DNA of 64,000 bases from Flavobacterium luteum (GTDB lineage Bacteria; Bacteroidota; Bacteroidia; Flavobacteriales; Flavobacteriaceae), in assembly GCF_008806775.1 (NCBI RefSeq), contig NZ_WAEM01000004.1:1-64000 (forward strand), given 5' to 3'. A program made the translations under genes and the position numbers. The notes beneath the pieces were generated by a model, which saw only the letters and a program-made list of their open reading frames with translations, was not told the origin of the DNA and did no database searches. Every line of letters starts with the position of its first letter. Within the stretch, counting starts at the first letter, position 1. Below are positions 44,676-53,969 of the stretch, piece by piece.

Positions 44676-46703
44676 CTAAATCAATCCCGCTCTTTTCAAC
44701 AAAGCATCTGCTTTCGGTTCCTGACCTCTAAAACGTTTGTACAATTCCATTGGCAATTCGGTACCGCCTTTTGAAAGTACATTCTCCTTAAATTTGGTCG
44801 CCACTTCTGTATTAAAAATGCCGCACTCTTGAAAATAAGCAAATGCATCTGCATCTAAAACCTCGGCCCATTTGTAACTGTAATATCCAGAAGAATACCC
44901 ACCGTTAAAAATATGAGAAAACGATACACTCATGCAGTTTTCAGCTACATCTGGATATAATGTAGTGCCTTCAAATGCATTTTTTTCGAAAGCTTTTACA
45001 TCTGTAATCTCAGTTGGATTGTTGCTGTGAAAAGCCATGTCAAGCAATCCAAAACTGATTTGTCGCAAGGTTGCCATGCCTTCTTGAAAGCTAGCACTTT
45101 CTTTTATTTTTTCTACAAATTCTTGTGGAATAACTTCTCCAGTTTGATAATGCTTGGCAAATAACGCTAAAGCTTCGGGTTCGTAGCACCAATTTTCCAT
45201 CACCTGACTTGGTAATTCTACAAAGTCCCAATATACCGATGTTCCTGAAAGACTCGGGTAAACCGTATTGGCTAGCATGCCATGTAATCCGTGACCAAAC
45301 TCGTGAAACAAAGTGGTTACTTCGTTAAAAGTTAGTAACGACGGTTTTGTCTCGGTTGGTTTTGTAAAATTACAAACGTTGGAAATATGCGGTCTTTCGT
45401 TGGTATTTCCTTTTATGTATTGTGATTTAAAGCTGGTCATCCAAGCACCATTTCTTTTGCCTTTTCTTGGGAAAAAATCGGCATAGAAAATGGCGACTAG
45501 TTCTCCAAATTCGTCTTTTACTTCGTAAGTTGTAACTTCTTCATGGTATTTGTCAATATCGTAGACTTCGGTAAATGTTAAACCAAATAATTTTCCGGCA
45601 ATTGTAAAAGCACCATTCAACACATTTTCCAATTGAAAATAAGGCTTTAGTTTTTCATCATCCAAATTGAATAATTGTTGTTTCAATTTTTCAGAATAAT
45701 AGGCACCATCCCATTTTTCTAGCTTTTCAATTCCATCTAATTCTTTTGCAAAAGCGGAAAGTTGGGCAAATTCTCTTTCGGCCGCAGGTTTCGCTTTGGC
45801 TAATAAATCATTTAAAAATGATTTTACTTTATCGGGATTTTGAGCCATTCGTTCTTCTAAAACAAAATGGGAATGGGTTTCATAACCTAATAAATTGGCT
45901 CTTTCGTAACGTAGTTTAGCAATTTTTAAAGTGATTTCTTGATTGTCGAATTCGTTATTCTGAAATGCTTTTTTTCCAGCTGCAATGGCCATTTCTTTTC
46001 GCAATTCGCGATTGTCGGCATAGGTCACAAACGGAATATAGCTTGGATAATCTAATGTAAAAATCCAACCTTCTAAATCTTTAGATTTTGCTAGTGCTTT
46101 AGCTGCTTCAATGGTTCCTTCGGGCAACCCTTTTAAATCAATTTCATTAGTAATATGCAATTGATAATTATTGGTTTCGGCCAAAATGTTTTCACCATAT
46201 GTTAACTTTAACTTGGCTAATTCGGTGTCGATTTCTCGTAATTTTGATTTTTTTTCTTCTGATAAAAGTGCCCCATTTCTTGAAAAGCCTTTGAATTTTT
46301 TATCCAATAAAGTGGCTTGTTCTATAGTGAGATTTAAACTTTCTCGTTGTTCGTAAACCGTTTTTATTCTTTTGAATAAATCTTCGTTTAGCGTAATATC
46401 ATTACTGAATTCAGTTAATAAAGGAGAAACTTCTTGAGCGATTTTTTGCATTTCATCACTGGTTTCTGCTGAATTTAGATTGAAGAAAATAGAAGACAAT
46501 CGGTCCAAAGCATCACCTGAAAAATCCAAAGCTTCGATGGTATTTTGGAACGTTGGAGCTTCTGCATTGTTGGTTATTGCATCAATTTCGGCTCTTGCAG
46601 CAGCAATAGTTGAAATAAAGGCAGGTTTATAATCTTCAATGTTGATTTGAGAAAAAGGGGCAGTATTGTGTTTGGTTTGGAATTTTTGAGTAAGTAATTT
46701 CAT
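44676..46703 (-). CDS. M3-family metallopeptidase (oligopeptidase A / Dcp type)
   Basis: 675 residues from ATG 46703. The zinc motif is LFHEFGHGLHGML (HExxH near 465) with the third ligand Glu about 25 residues on. The N-terminal half is the helical domain typical of M3 (NAEAPTFQNTIEAL, etc.). M3 enzymes cut short peptides; this size and the absence of a signal peptide fit a cytoplasmic oligopeptidase, although Dcp is similar. The upstream nine-residue extension is not favoured because MKLLTQKFQ is closer to the family start. Confidence 0.9.
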   Translation of the reverse strand: MKLLTQKFQTKHNTAPFSQINIEDYKPAFISTIAAARAEIDAITNNAEAPTFQNTIEALDFSGDALDRLSSIFFNLNSAETSDEMQKIAQEVSPLLTEFSNDITLNEDLFKRIKTVYEQRESLNLTIEQATLLDKKFKGFSRNGALLSEEKKSKLREIDTELAKLKLTYGENILAETNNYQLHITNEIDLKGLPEGTIEAAKALAKSKDLEGWIFTLDYPSYIPFVTYADNRELRKEMAIAAGKKAFQNNEFDNQEITLKIAKLRYERANLLGYETHSHFVLEERMAQNPDKVKSFLNDLLAKAKPAAEREFAQLSAFAKELDGIEKLEKWDGAYYSEKLKQQLFNLDDEKLKPYFQLENVLNGAFTIAGKLFGLTFTEVYDIDKYHEEVTTYEVKDEFGELVAIFYADFFPRKGKRNGAWMTSFKSQYIKGNTNERPHISNVCNFTKPTETKPSLLTFNEVTTLFHEFGHGLHGMLANTVYPSLSGTSVYWDFVELPSQVMENWCYEPEALALFAKHYQTGEVIPQEFVEKIKESASFQEGMATLRQISFGLLDMAFHSNNPTEITDVKAFEKNAFEGTTLYPDVAENCMSVSFSHIFNGGYSSGYYSYKWAEVLDADAFAYFQECGIFNTEVATKFKENVLSKGGTELPMELYKRFRGQEPKADALLKRAGLI

Positions 46704-46783
46704 TGTAACAATTTGTATTTTTTTAAACAATTAAGGAGTTGTGTTTTATTAAGAATTCTGTTGATTAAAAACTCCTAACTTTC

Positions 46784-47284
46784 TTAATGGATTAACATTT
46801 TTTTTTTTAAATTTTCAGAAGATTTATTCACTGCATCCTTCAAACTTTCTTTGTAAAAAACAATTTTGTCAAGAACACATTTATCGTGACTGCCAATAAT
46901 TTGAGCTGCTAAAATACCAGCATTTTTTGCTCCATTTAAGGCTACAGTTGCCACTGGAACGCCTCCCGGCATTTGCAGAATAGACAAAACACTATCCCAT
47001 CCATCAATAGAATTACTCGATTTTACAGGTACACCAATTACAGGCAATGGCGACATAGATGCTACCATTCCCGGTAAATGCGCAGCACCACCAGCACCAG
47101 CAATAATTACTGAAATTCCTCGAGTGTGGGCATTTTTGCTAAAATCAAATAGTTTTTCGGGAGTTCGGTGTGCTGAAACGATATCCACTTCGGTTTCAAT
47201 ATCAAAACCTTTTAGAATATCGATGGCTTCTTGCATGATGGGCATATCAGAGATGCTTCCCATTATTATGGCTACTTTGCTCAT
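46784..47284 (-). CDS. purE: 5-(carboxyamino)imidazole ribonucleotide mutase
   Basis: 166 residues. The class I PurE signature is present: MGSISDMPIM near 9, SAHRTPEKLFDF near 40 and AGGAAHLPGMVAS near 70. It converts N5-CAIR to CAIR in purine synthesis. It starts 3 bp after purK's stop, so the pair is co-transcribed and their products act in sequence. Confidence 0.95.
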   Translation of the reverse strand: MSKVAIIMGSISDMPIMQEAIDILKGFDIETEVDIVSAHRTPEKLFDFSKNAHTRGISVIIAGAGGAAHLPGMVASMSPLPVIGVPVKSSNSIDGWDSVLSILQMPGGVPVATVALNGAKNAGILAAQIIGSHDKCVLDKIVFYKESLKDAVNKSSENLKKKMLIH

Positions 47285-47287
47285 TTT

Positions 47288-48469
47288 TTATAGTTTAAAT
47301 GGGTTTAATTTGGGCTTACTACTAATTACTCGTATGGTGTTTTTTACTTTTTCGGCTAGAATTCTAGCTTCATTTAAATCCTTGTGCACTATGGTTACAT
47401 GGCCCATTTTTCGAAAAGGACGAGTTTCTTTTTTTCCGTAAATATGAGGAGTAACTCCACTCCAGCTTAAAATTTGTTCTAAGTTTTCGTACACTACATT
47501 TCCTGTAAATCCTTCTTCTCCTGATAGATTGACCATAATTCCGGCAAGTTTACTTTGCGTGTCACCCAAAGGTAGATTTAAAATGGCTCTTAAATGATTT
47601 TCGAATTGCGAAGTGTAACTAGCTTCAATTGAATAATGGCCTGAATTATGTGGTCTAGGCGCTACTTCGTTAACAATGATTTGATCGTCTTGGGTTTGAA
47701 ACATCTCAACTGCTAATAGTCCAACATGATCAAATTTTATAGAAACATTCAAAGCAATTGCTCTCGCTTTTTCTGCAACTTTTTCGTCAATTCTGGCAGG
47801 ACAAATGACATATTCCACTTGGTTGGCTTCAGGATGAAATTCCATTTCCACCACAGGATAGGTTCTTATTTCTCCAGATGCGTTCCGACAAACAATAACA
47901 GCAATTTCATTTTTGAACGGAATCATCTCTTCAGCAATACATTCTACATTTGGTAGACTTTCTAAATCAGCATAGTTCCGAATGATTTTAACACCATTTC
48001 CATCATAGCCAAATTCAGTGCATTTCCATACAAAAGGAAGTTGAATTTGATTGTTTTCTACTTTTTCTTTTAAAGCGGTTAAAGCAGAAAATTTTTCATA
48101 TTCAGCAGTAGGGATTTTATTGTTTATATAAAATTCTTTCTGTATTCCTTTGTTTTGAATTCCTCGGAGTGTTTTTGGTGATGGAAAAACTTTTATGCCT
48201 TCACGTTCTAATTTTTCAAGGGCATCAATATTGACTAATTCAATTTCGAAAGTTAAAACATTGACTTGTTTGCCAAAATTATAAACAGTGTCGAAATCTG
48301 TAATGTCGCCTTTAAAAAATTTATTGCAAGCAATTTTACAAGGAGCATCGTCACTGGGGTCAAGGACATAGGTTTGAATGTCAAATTTTCTAGTTTCAGA
48401 CAAAAGCATTTTGCCTAATTGACCGCCACCTAATATTCCTAGTTTAAAATCGGATGAGAAATAATTCAT
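47288..48469 (-). CDS. purK: 5-(carboxyamino)imidazole ribonucleotide synthase
   Basis: 393 residues from ATG 48469. ATP-grasp enzyme: GILGGGQLGKMLLSE near 10, FVWKCTEFGYDGNGVKII near 150 and VNEVAPRPHNSGHYSIEA near 270. It makes N5-CAIR from AIR, bicarbonate and ATP, feeding PurE. The 11-residue extension from an upstream start is not favoured. Confidence 0.95.
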   Translation of the reverse strand: MNYFSSDFKLGILGGGQLGKMLLSETRKFDIQTYVLDPSDDAPCKIACNKFFKGDITDFDTVYNFGKQVNVLTFEIELVNIDALEKLEREGIKVFPSPKTLRGIQNKGIQKEFYINNKIPTAEYEKFSALTALKEKVENNQIQLPFVWKCTEFGYDGNGVKIIRNYADLESLPNVECIAEEMIPFKNEIAVIVCRNASGEIRTYPVVEMEFHPEANQVEYVICPARIDEKVAEKARAIALNVSIKFDHVGLLAVEMFQTQDDQIIVNEVAPRPHNSGHYSIEASYTSQFENHLRAILNLPLGDTQSKLAGIMVNLSGEEGFTGNVVYENLEQILSWSGVTPHIYGKKETRPFRKMGHVTIVHKDLNEARILAEKVKNTIRVISSKPKLNPFKL

Positions 48470-48850
48470 CGTATAGTTGTTATGTTGCCTGTATGTCGAC
48501 AATTAGATTTGAGCAAAGATACTCAGGAATTGATAATTGTTATCCCAATTTTAATAAAAAAATGGTATCAATATAAATTTTAGAACATAGCCTTTTCTAT
48601 TTAAATTTAGTTTTTTAAGAGATTTATACTATTTAATTTTAGCTACATTGTAGAAATTAGAAAGCTTTAGGTTTAAATTTTTTAAAGGCAATGTTTTATT
48701 TCTAGTCTACACCTGCTATTGCTTGCATTTTATTTGTTATAAGTATTTCCATAACTGCGACTCATATTATTGATTACATCTTTTAACTTTTGTTAAATGT
48801 CTTTAGCCATTAAAAAGATATAATTTTGGTGTGTTATTTTATTTTAGAAC
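48470..48850. other. Intergenic region between purK and the carotenoid cluster
   Basis: 381 bp with no plausible gene. Both flanking genes read outward, so it holds two promoters. TAATTTTG at 48821-48828 fits a -7 box for crtD; no TTG is at the right distance. I see no repeat or RNA structure. Confidence 0.5.
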
Positions 48851-50320
48851 ATGAAACAAAATGTTGGGATTATTGGTGCTGGAATTGGAGGTCTTGCGCT
48901 TGCCATTCGTTTAGCAAAAAAAGGTTTTAATGTAACCGTTTTTGAAAAGAATAGCTACCCTGGAGGAAAGTTAAGTGAGCTAAAAATCAACGGGTTTCGT
49001 TTCGACAAAGGCCCATCTTTACTGACTATGCCTAATTTAATAGAGGAGTTATCCAATAGCAACGATTCACAGCGAAAATTTGAATATAAAAAACTAGATA
49101 CCATAACTCATTATTTTTATTCAGATGGGACACAACTAAAGGCATCCTCAAATGTGGATGATTTTGCAGAAGAAGTACATCTAAAGTTAAATGAAAAAAA
49201 AGAATCCGTTTTGAAGCATATCAAACGAAATGCTTTTTATTTTAAAACTACTGAAGATTTATTTCTTAAACAATCTTTGCACCAAATAAGAAATTTTATC
49301 AACTTTAAAACTATAAAAGGTATTTTATGTGCCCCTTTTTTGGGATTATTCAGCACAATGCATAATAAAAACAACAAAATATTTGTTAATCCTAAAACAG
49401 TACAGCTATTTAATAGATACGCTACCTATAATGGTTCTAATCCATATAAAGCTCCTGCTTTGATGAATATGATTTCGCATTTAGAAATTAATTTAGGGGC
49501 ATATTTGCCAGTTAAAGGAATGCACCAAATTACAACTCATTTAGTCAATTTAGCAAAAGATTCTGGAGTAACTATTAACTATAATTCCTTAGTTGAGACA
49601 TTACTAGTTGAATCCAATAATACTATAAGTTCCATAAAAACTAATGGGCTTAGTTATTCATTTGATATTGTGGCAAGTGATGTAGATATTCATGTACTGT
49701 ACAACCATTTATTACCCAAAAAATTCACTCCTAAGAAGTTAATGGCGCAACAAAAATCGAGTAGTGCTTTTGTTTTTTATTGGGGAATAAATAAGGAATT
49801 TCCTTCGCTGGGATTGCATAACATTTTGTTTAGCGAGGATTATAAAAAGGAATTTGATTATTTATTTTCTAAACAATATCCCACAGAAGATCCTACGGTT
49901 TACATTAACATTACCTCAAAATATTGTAAAGAAGATGCCCCAAACGGCTGTGAGAATTGGTTTGTGATGGTAAATGTACCCCATAATAGTAGCGCCAGTA
50001 TTGGCTATGCTAGCGACCTTAGAAAAAATGTTATTGCAAAAATCAATAGTATGCTAAAAACGGATATCGAACAACATATTATTGCTGAAAGTAGTTTAAG
50101 CCCTCTTGATATCGAAAATCAAACTTCATCACTTGGAGGGTCGCTTTATGGTAATGCAAGTAACAATAAATTTGCTGCTTTTTTAAGACATTCTAATTAT
50201 TCATCCAGTATCAAAAATCTATATCTAGTGGGCGGAAGTGTTCATCCTGGTGGCGGTATTCCGCTTTGCTTGTTGAGTGCCAAAATAACAAGTAACCTAA
50301 TAACAAAACGAGCTAACTAA
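48851..50320 (+). CDS. crtD: CrtD-type carotenoid desaturase
   Basis: 489 residues, a CrtI/CrtN/CrtD-family flavoprotein. The FAD-binding site is GIIGAGIGGLALAIRLAKKG near 5, then YPGGKLSEL, RFDKGPSLLTMP near 55, and the C-terminal FAD block LVGGSVHPGGGIPLCLLSAK near 463. CrtI and CrtD are hard to tell apart by eye; next to CruF and CrtZ, without crtB or crtY, the 1-hydroxycarotenoid 3,4-desaturase role is the better fit. Its stop overlaps the next start (TAATG). Confidence 0.8.
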   Translation: MKQNVGIIGAGIGGLALAIRLAKKGFNVTVFEKNSYPGGKLSELKINGFRFDKGPSLLTMPNLIEELSNSNDSQRKFEYKKLDTITHYFYSDGTQLKASSNVDDFAEEVHLKLNEKKESVLKHIKRNAFYFKTTEDLFLKQSLHQIRNFINFKTIKGILCAPFLGLFSTMHNKNNKIFVNPKTVQLFNRYATYNGSNPYKAPALMNMISHLEINLGAYLPVKGMHQITTHLVNLAKDSGVTINYNSLVETLLVESNNTISSIKTNGLSYSFDIVASDVDIHVLYNHLLPKKFTPKKLMAQQKSSSAFVFYWGINKEFPSLGLHNILFSEDYKKEFDYLFSKQYPTEDPTVYINITSKYCKEDAPNGCENWFVMVNVPHNSSASIGYASDLRKNVIAKINSMLKTDIEQHIIAESSLSPLDIENQTSSLGGSLYGNASNNKFAAFLRHSNYSSSIKNLYLVGGSVHPGGGIPLCLLSAKITSNLITKRAN

Positions 50321-50946
50321 TGACAAAGGACTATAAAAGGTATTTTTTGTATTTTCTTATACTTGTCTATGTGTCAGGCTCTATAGGTTTTGTTCTCAAC
50401 CCTTCTTTTTTTAGTCCTTTTACGCCATATACACTTTTGCTTACTTGTTTTGTGTTTTTGATCCATCAACCATTACTTGAAAAGAAATTTATACTGTCCT
50501 TTCTTTCCATAGCTGTCATGGGATTTATAATAGAAGTAACAGGAGTAAAAACAGGATTAATATTTGGACAATACAGCTATGGCGATGGATTGGGCTATAA
50601 ATTGGTCGATGTTCCGCTCATCATCTCCATCAATTGGGCCATATTAATTTGTGCAGGAGTTATTACCGTAAGCAGTATTTTTACTAATAAATTAATAGTT
50701 TTGGGAGTTTCAGCTTTACTTGTTACAGGGATTGATTTATTAATTGAACAAGTTGCTTACAAACTCGATTTTTGGCAATTTAAAGGAGGCTTGCCAGATT
50801 TACACAATTATATTGGTTGGATTTTAGTTGCCTTTTTCACACCGTATTTATTTTATTCCACTATAATCAAAGGGCATCGAAAGGTGTCTTTAATTGTATT
50901 AATTTTACAAATTATATTTTTTACTTATTTATTTTTATTTTATTAA
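50320..50946 (+). CDS. cruF: Carotenoid 1'-hydratase, CruF type
   Basis: 208 residues, with six or seven membrane helices. The family signature is visible as EVTGVKTGLIFGQYSYGDGLGYKLVDVPL..ISINW near residues 67-103, and the later DLLIEQVAYKLDFW. CruF adds water to the psi-end of a carotenoid, giving a 1'-hydroxyl. It overlaps the crtD stop by one base, and crtZ follows in 2 bp, so the three are one operon. Substrate is expected to be a monocyclic gamma-carotene-like compound. Confidence 0.82.
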   Translation: MTKDYKRYFLYFLILVYVSGSIGFVLNPSFFSPFTPYTLLLTCFVFLIHQPLLEKKFILSFLSIAVMGFIIEVTGVKTGLIFGQYSYGDGLGYKLVDVPLIISINWAILICAGVITVSSIFTNKLIVLGVSALLVTGIDLLIEQVAYKLDFWQFKGGLPDLHNYIGWILVAFFTPYLFYSTIIKGHRKVSLIVLILQIIFFTYLFLFY

Positions 50947-50948
50947 TC

Positions 50949-51416
50949 ATGGAAATTCTACTTAACACAAGTATTGTATTAACCACATTCGTCCTAACTG
51001 AATTTTCAGCTTGGGCAAACCACAAATATATTATGCACGGATTTATGTGGTTCTTTCATGCCGATCATCACAAAAAAGATCATAAAAGTTGGTTTGAAAG
51101 AAACGATTTATTTTTTATTATTTATGCCGTTCCTAGTTGGCTTCTTATTATGTTTGGGATGATGAATAATGCATGGTATACTTGGGTTGGTTTTGGTATT
51201 CTACTGTATGGATTAGCTTATTTTTTTGTCCACGATCTTATTATTCATCAACGTTTTAAAGTATTTACAAAATCGAATAATGTATATGTTTTAGCATTGC
51301 GTCGAGCACACAAAATGCATCATAAGAACATTGGGAAAGAAGGTGGCGAAAGTTTTGGAATGTTAATCATTAAAAAGAAATATCTACAAGCGGCCATGAA
51401 ACAAGTTAAAGTCTAA
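50949..51416 (+). CDS. crtZ: Beta-carotene hydroxylase, CrtZ type
   Basis: 155 residues from ATG 50949. Four His clusters bind the di-iron centre: HKYIMHG, HADHHKKDH, HDLIIHQ and HKMHHKN, with four membrane helices. CrtZ hydroxylates the beta-ring at C3. I use the ATG that gives MEILLNTS, since the longer frame overlaps cruF in another frame. With CrtD and CruF it makes a beta-ring 3-hydroxyl and a psi-end 1'-hydroxyl/3',4'-double bond. Confidence 0.92.
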   Translation: MEILLNTSIVLTTFVLTEFSAWANHKYIMHGFMWFFHADHHKKDHKSWFERNDLFFIIYAVPSWLLIMFGMMNNAWYTWVGFGILLYGLAYFFVHDLIIHQRFKVFTKSNNVYVLALRRAHKMHHKNIGKEGGESFGMLIIKKKYLQAAMKQVKV

Positions 51417-51448
51417 TTTTTATAGATTTATAAACAAAGAGCTATTCA

Positions 51449-52411
51449 ATGGAGAAAACAAGTGTAATGTGTTGTCCTGTTTGTGAAAAAACGGAAAACA
51501 ATTTTTATATAGCAACAAGTGCATTAATGCACAAGCCAAATACAGATCTTTATGTTTTTAATAAGTGTGAAAATTGTGAAACCGTATTTTTAACTAATAG
51601 AGTAAATCAAGAGAAATTAGAACATTATTACACAGAAAATTATTTGCCCTACAAAGGTTCGGCTGCATGGGGAAAGTATCACTTTTTTGTTGAAAACAGC
51701 CAAAAAAATCTTGATTTAAAACGGGTCAATTTGGTGAAAAAAAATATAAATAAAAATAATGGAATTGTTTCTGTCTTAGATGTTGGTTGTGGTAATCCAA
51801 CTTTTTTAGAACTTTTACAACAAAAATCAAATGTTAGTTGTACTGGAATTGATTTTTCTGACTCAGGTTGGGTCGGAAAAAACTACACTAATATTGAGTT
51901 GATTAAAGTTGCTACGGAGGATTTTAAATCTACTAAACTTTTTGATGTAATTACACTTTGGCATTATTTAGAACATGATTACAACCCAAATCAAACTATT
52001 CAAACACTCTATAATTGTTTAAAACCAGGAGGTAAAATGATTATTGAAGTCCCAGACTACCATAGTATTAGCGCAAAAAAACAAAAGTCATATTGGCAAG
52101 GATGGCACAGTCCAAGGCATATTTCATTATTTTCTAAAAAAAGTTTTTCGCTTTTATTTGACAAATATAAATATAATATTAATTTTCATTTACGTTATGG
52201 AACTTTAGATGCCTTTACTTTGTGGTGGCTCGGTAAAATGGAAAAAAGAGGTATTAATTGGTCTGGGAATATGGAGTCAAATTTTTGGATGCTTGTTTTT
52301 CTTAAAGTTGTTACTTATCCTTTTTTTATGTTTGAAAAATTAGTCCCTCTTGGGGTTCAAATTTTAATAGTGGAAAAAAATAAATCAAATACTTTTCATG
52401 TACAATTTTAA
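51449..52411 (+). CDS. SAM-dependent methyltransferase with N-terminal zinc ribbon
   Basis: 320 residues. The N-terminus has CPVCEKTENNFY and KCENCETVFL, two CxxC pairs that probably bind zinc. Then comes a class I methyltransferase core: VLDVGCGNPTFLELL near 112, FDVITLWHYLEHDYNP near 160 and KPGGKMIIEVPDY near 190. Zinc-ribbon methyltransferases of this type often methylate sugars or lipids. Its place in a carotenoid operon, between crtZ and a CrtA-like gene, suggests a carotenoid or carotenoid-glycoside acceptor, but this is only context. Confidence 0.7.
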   Translation: MEKTSVMCCPVCEKTENNFYIATSALMHKPNTDLYVFNKCENCETVFLTNRVNQEKLEHYYTENYLPYKGSAAWGKYHFFVENSQKNLDLKRVNLVKKNINKNNGIVSVLDVGCGNPTFLELLQQKSNVSCTGIDFSDSGWVGKNYTNIELIKVATEDFKSTKLFDVITLWHYLEHDYNPNQTIQTLYNCLKPGGKMIIEVPDYHSISAKKQKSYWQGWHSPRHISLFSKKSFSLLFDKYKYNINFHLRYGTLDAFTLWWLGKMEKRGINWSGNMESNFWMLVFLKVVTYPFFMFEKLVPLGVQILIVEKNKSNTFHVQF

Positions 52412-52426
52412 TTTCAAAACGATTAT

Positions 52427-53122
52427 ATGACCCAAATTACAACCTGTTCCTTTTTTAAACTGAAAGGATTTTCAAATAAATTTTGGGCTTTTTCTCAAAT
52501 GCAATTTGGGCATCAATATTTAAAAAATAGTAAAGGATTAGTATTTTACAAACTTTTGGGTTCAGGAGCCGAAAACGGTTTTAGTGCCAAGCCAAATTTA
52601 GGCACTTATGCGCTTCTTTGTGTTTGGGATTCCGAGGATTATGCTACGGATTTCTTTAAAAACAATTTTTTTTTTAAAAAGTATCAGTCAAAAAGTACTG
52701 AATTGTTTACCGTTTTTGCACATTCTGCAGAAGCTCACGGAAAATGGGATGGTAAACAACCTTTTGTTAAAAATGCAACACTATTTATTGACAAACCCAT
52801 TATGGTTTTGACACGGGCTAGTATTAGGTTTTCCAAGTTGTTTTCTTTTTGGCGTCGCGTAGGTAATGTAAGTAAAAGTTTAGAGGAATACAAAGGATTG
52901 TCGTTGTCTATTGGAGTTGGTGAATGGCCATTAATACAACAAGCCACGATTAGTATTTGGAAAACACAAGCAGAAATGATGGATTATGCCTATAAAAATC
53001 AAAAGCACAAAGAAGTTGTACTGCTTACTAGGAAATTAAATTGGTATAAAGAAGAACTGTTTGCACGTTTCGTTCCCTATAAATTCAAAGGAAAATGGAA
53101 TGGTAAAATTTTGGAATTATAA
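52427..53122 (+). CDS. CrtA-like (spheroidene monooxygenase family) protein
   Basis: 231 residues, soluble. The family start is TTCSFFKLKGFSNKFWAFSQ, then GLVFYKLLGSGAENGFSAKP and a middle strand VLTRASIRFSKLFSFWRRV; the later IGVGEWPLIQQATISIW fits too. CrtA adds a keto group at C2 of the psi-end in purple bacteria. In a cluster with CruF and CrtD the logical substrate is the 1'-hydroxylated psi-end. It is 15 bp after the methyltransferase gene, in the same transcript. Exact reaction unproven. Confidence 0.72.
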   Translation: MTQITTCSFFKLKGFSNKFWAFSQMQFGHQYLKNSKGLVFYKLLGSGAENGFSAKPNLGTYALLCVWDSEDYATDFFKNNFFFKKYQSKSTELFTVFAHSAEAHGKWDGKQPFVKNATLFIDKPIMVLTRASIRFSKLFSFWRRVGNVSKSLEEYKGLSLSIGVGEWPLIQQATISIWKTQAEMMDYAYKNQKHKEVVLLTRKLNWYKEELFARFVPYKFKGKWNGKILEL

Positions 53123-53229
53123 ATAGTCATAATGCTTTAAGTGTAATTATTTACAATAAAATAAATGGATTTGATAATAGTCAAGATCCTGAAATTAAGA
53201 AACTTGAATCTGACAAATAACCAATATCT

Positions 53230-53860
53230 ACGATAAATATAGTAAAAAATTATCTTAGAGTTTTAGAAGTAGTAACAACAAAATTAGCATCTCGGTTTTT
53301 AAAAGATTTAGATTATTTCATCGTGGATAGTTTGCCGTTGGAGATTTGCAAATTTGCACCTCATAAGAGAATTAAAATCTATAAAAATGAGTTTGAAACG
53401 GCTTCTTCAAAAATGGGTTTATGCTTCACAAAACAAATGGTTTTAAGGATATAGATCGCATGTATTTTATTCTATAAAATGCAATTTCCCATTTATTAGA
53501 TATTAAAAAGGCAGAAGTTCATGTTGCTTATTTTTCGAAAAACATAAAACAACAAATGTCTTATTATATTTTTCTTGACGATAGAGGGTATTTGTTTCAA
53601 ACTGTAAATATCAAATTGGAAACATCAAAAAAGCGAATCAAAAAGAGTAGAGTCCATATCCCAATATTTTAGAAAATCAAGAAAATGAATTGAAATATTG
53701 TTTTCACAACTAAGCGACTAGTCCATGATTAGAATCTATTGTGCTAAGACTTTTGAATCTTTTAAAGCAAGAATTTTAGCAAAAGTAAGAACAATAACAT
53801 TTGTGCATTATATCAATAGATTCTTTTTGATAGACCAATAAACAATGTTAAAAACCAAAC
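53230..53860 (+). pseudogene. Decayed IS982-family transposase
   Basis: The gap between the CrtA-like gene and hpt (53123-53969) has no open gene, but pieces in several frames match an IS982-type transposase in order: DYFIVDSLPLEICKFAPHKR near 53310-53370, DIKKAEVHVAYF near 53500, FLDDRGYLFQTVNIKLE near 53570-53620, and FESFKARILAKVRTITFVHY near 53760-53810. Several stops and frameshifts separate them (for example an in-frame TAA near 53445). No terminal repeats are certain. The remnant marks an old transposon at the right edge of the carotenoid cluster. Confidence 0.75.
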
Positions 53861-53969
53861 ATTTTATTACACCCAACCAGTTAAATATAGTGTTTTTCAA
53901 AAAAGGTTAAATTAAGTACTACTTACTACTGAATACTTTACTAAATTTGCACCTTATAAAAAATAAAAA

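Noticed and set aside
44652..44685. CRISPR-like repeats (TCTAAAT units)
   Set aside because: Units are short, imperfect and lack spacers of constant length; simple AT-rich tandem repeats are the better description.
48851..50320. Phytoene desaturase CrtI as main assignment
   Set aside because: No crtB or crtY nearby and direct coupling to cruF favour CrtD; the choice remains open without a tree.
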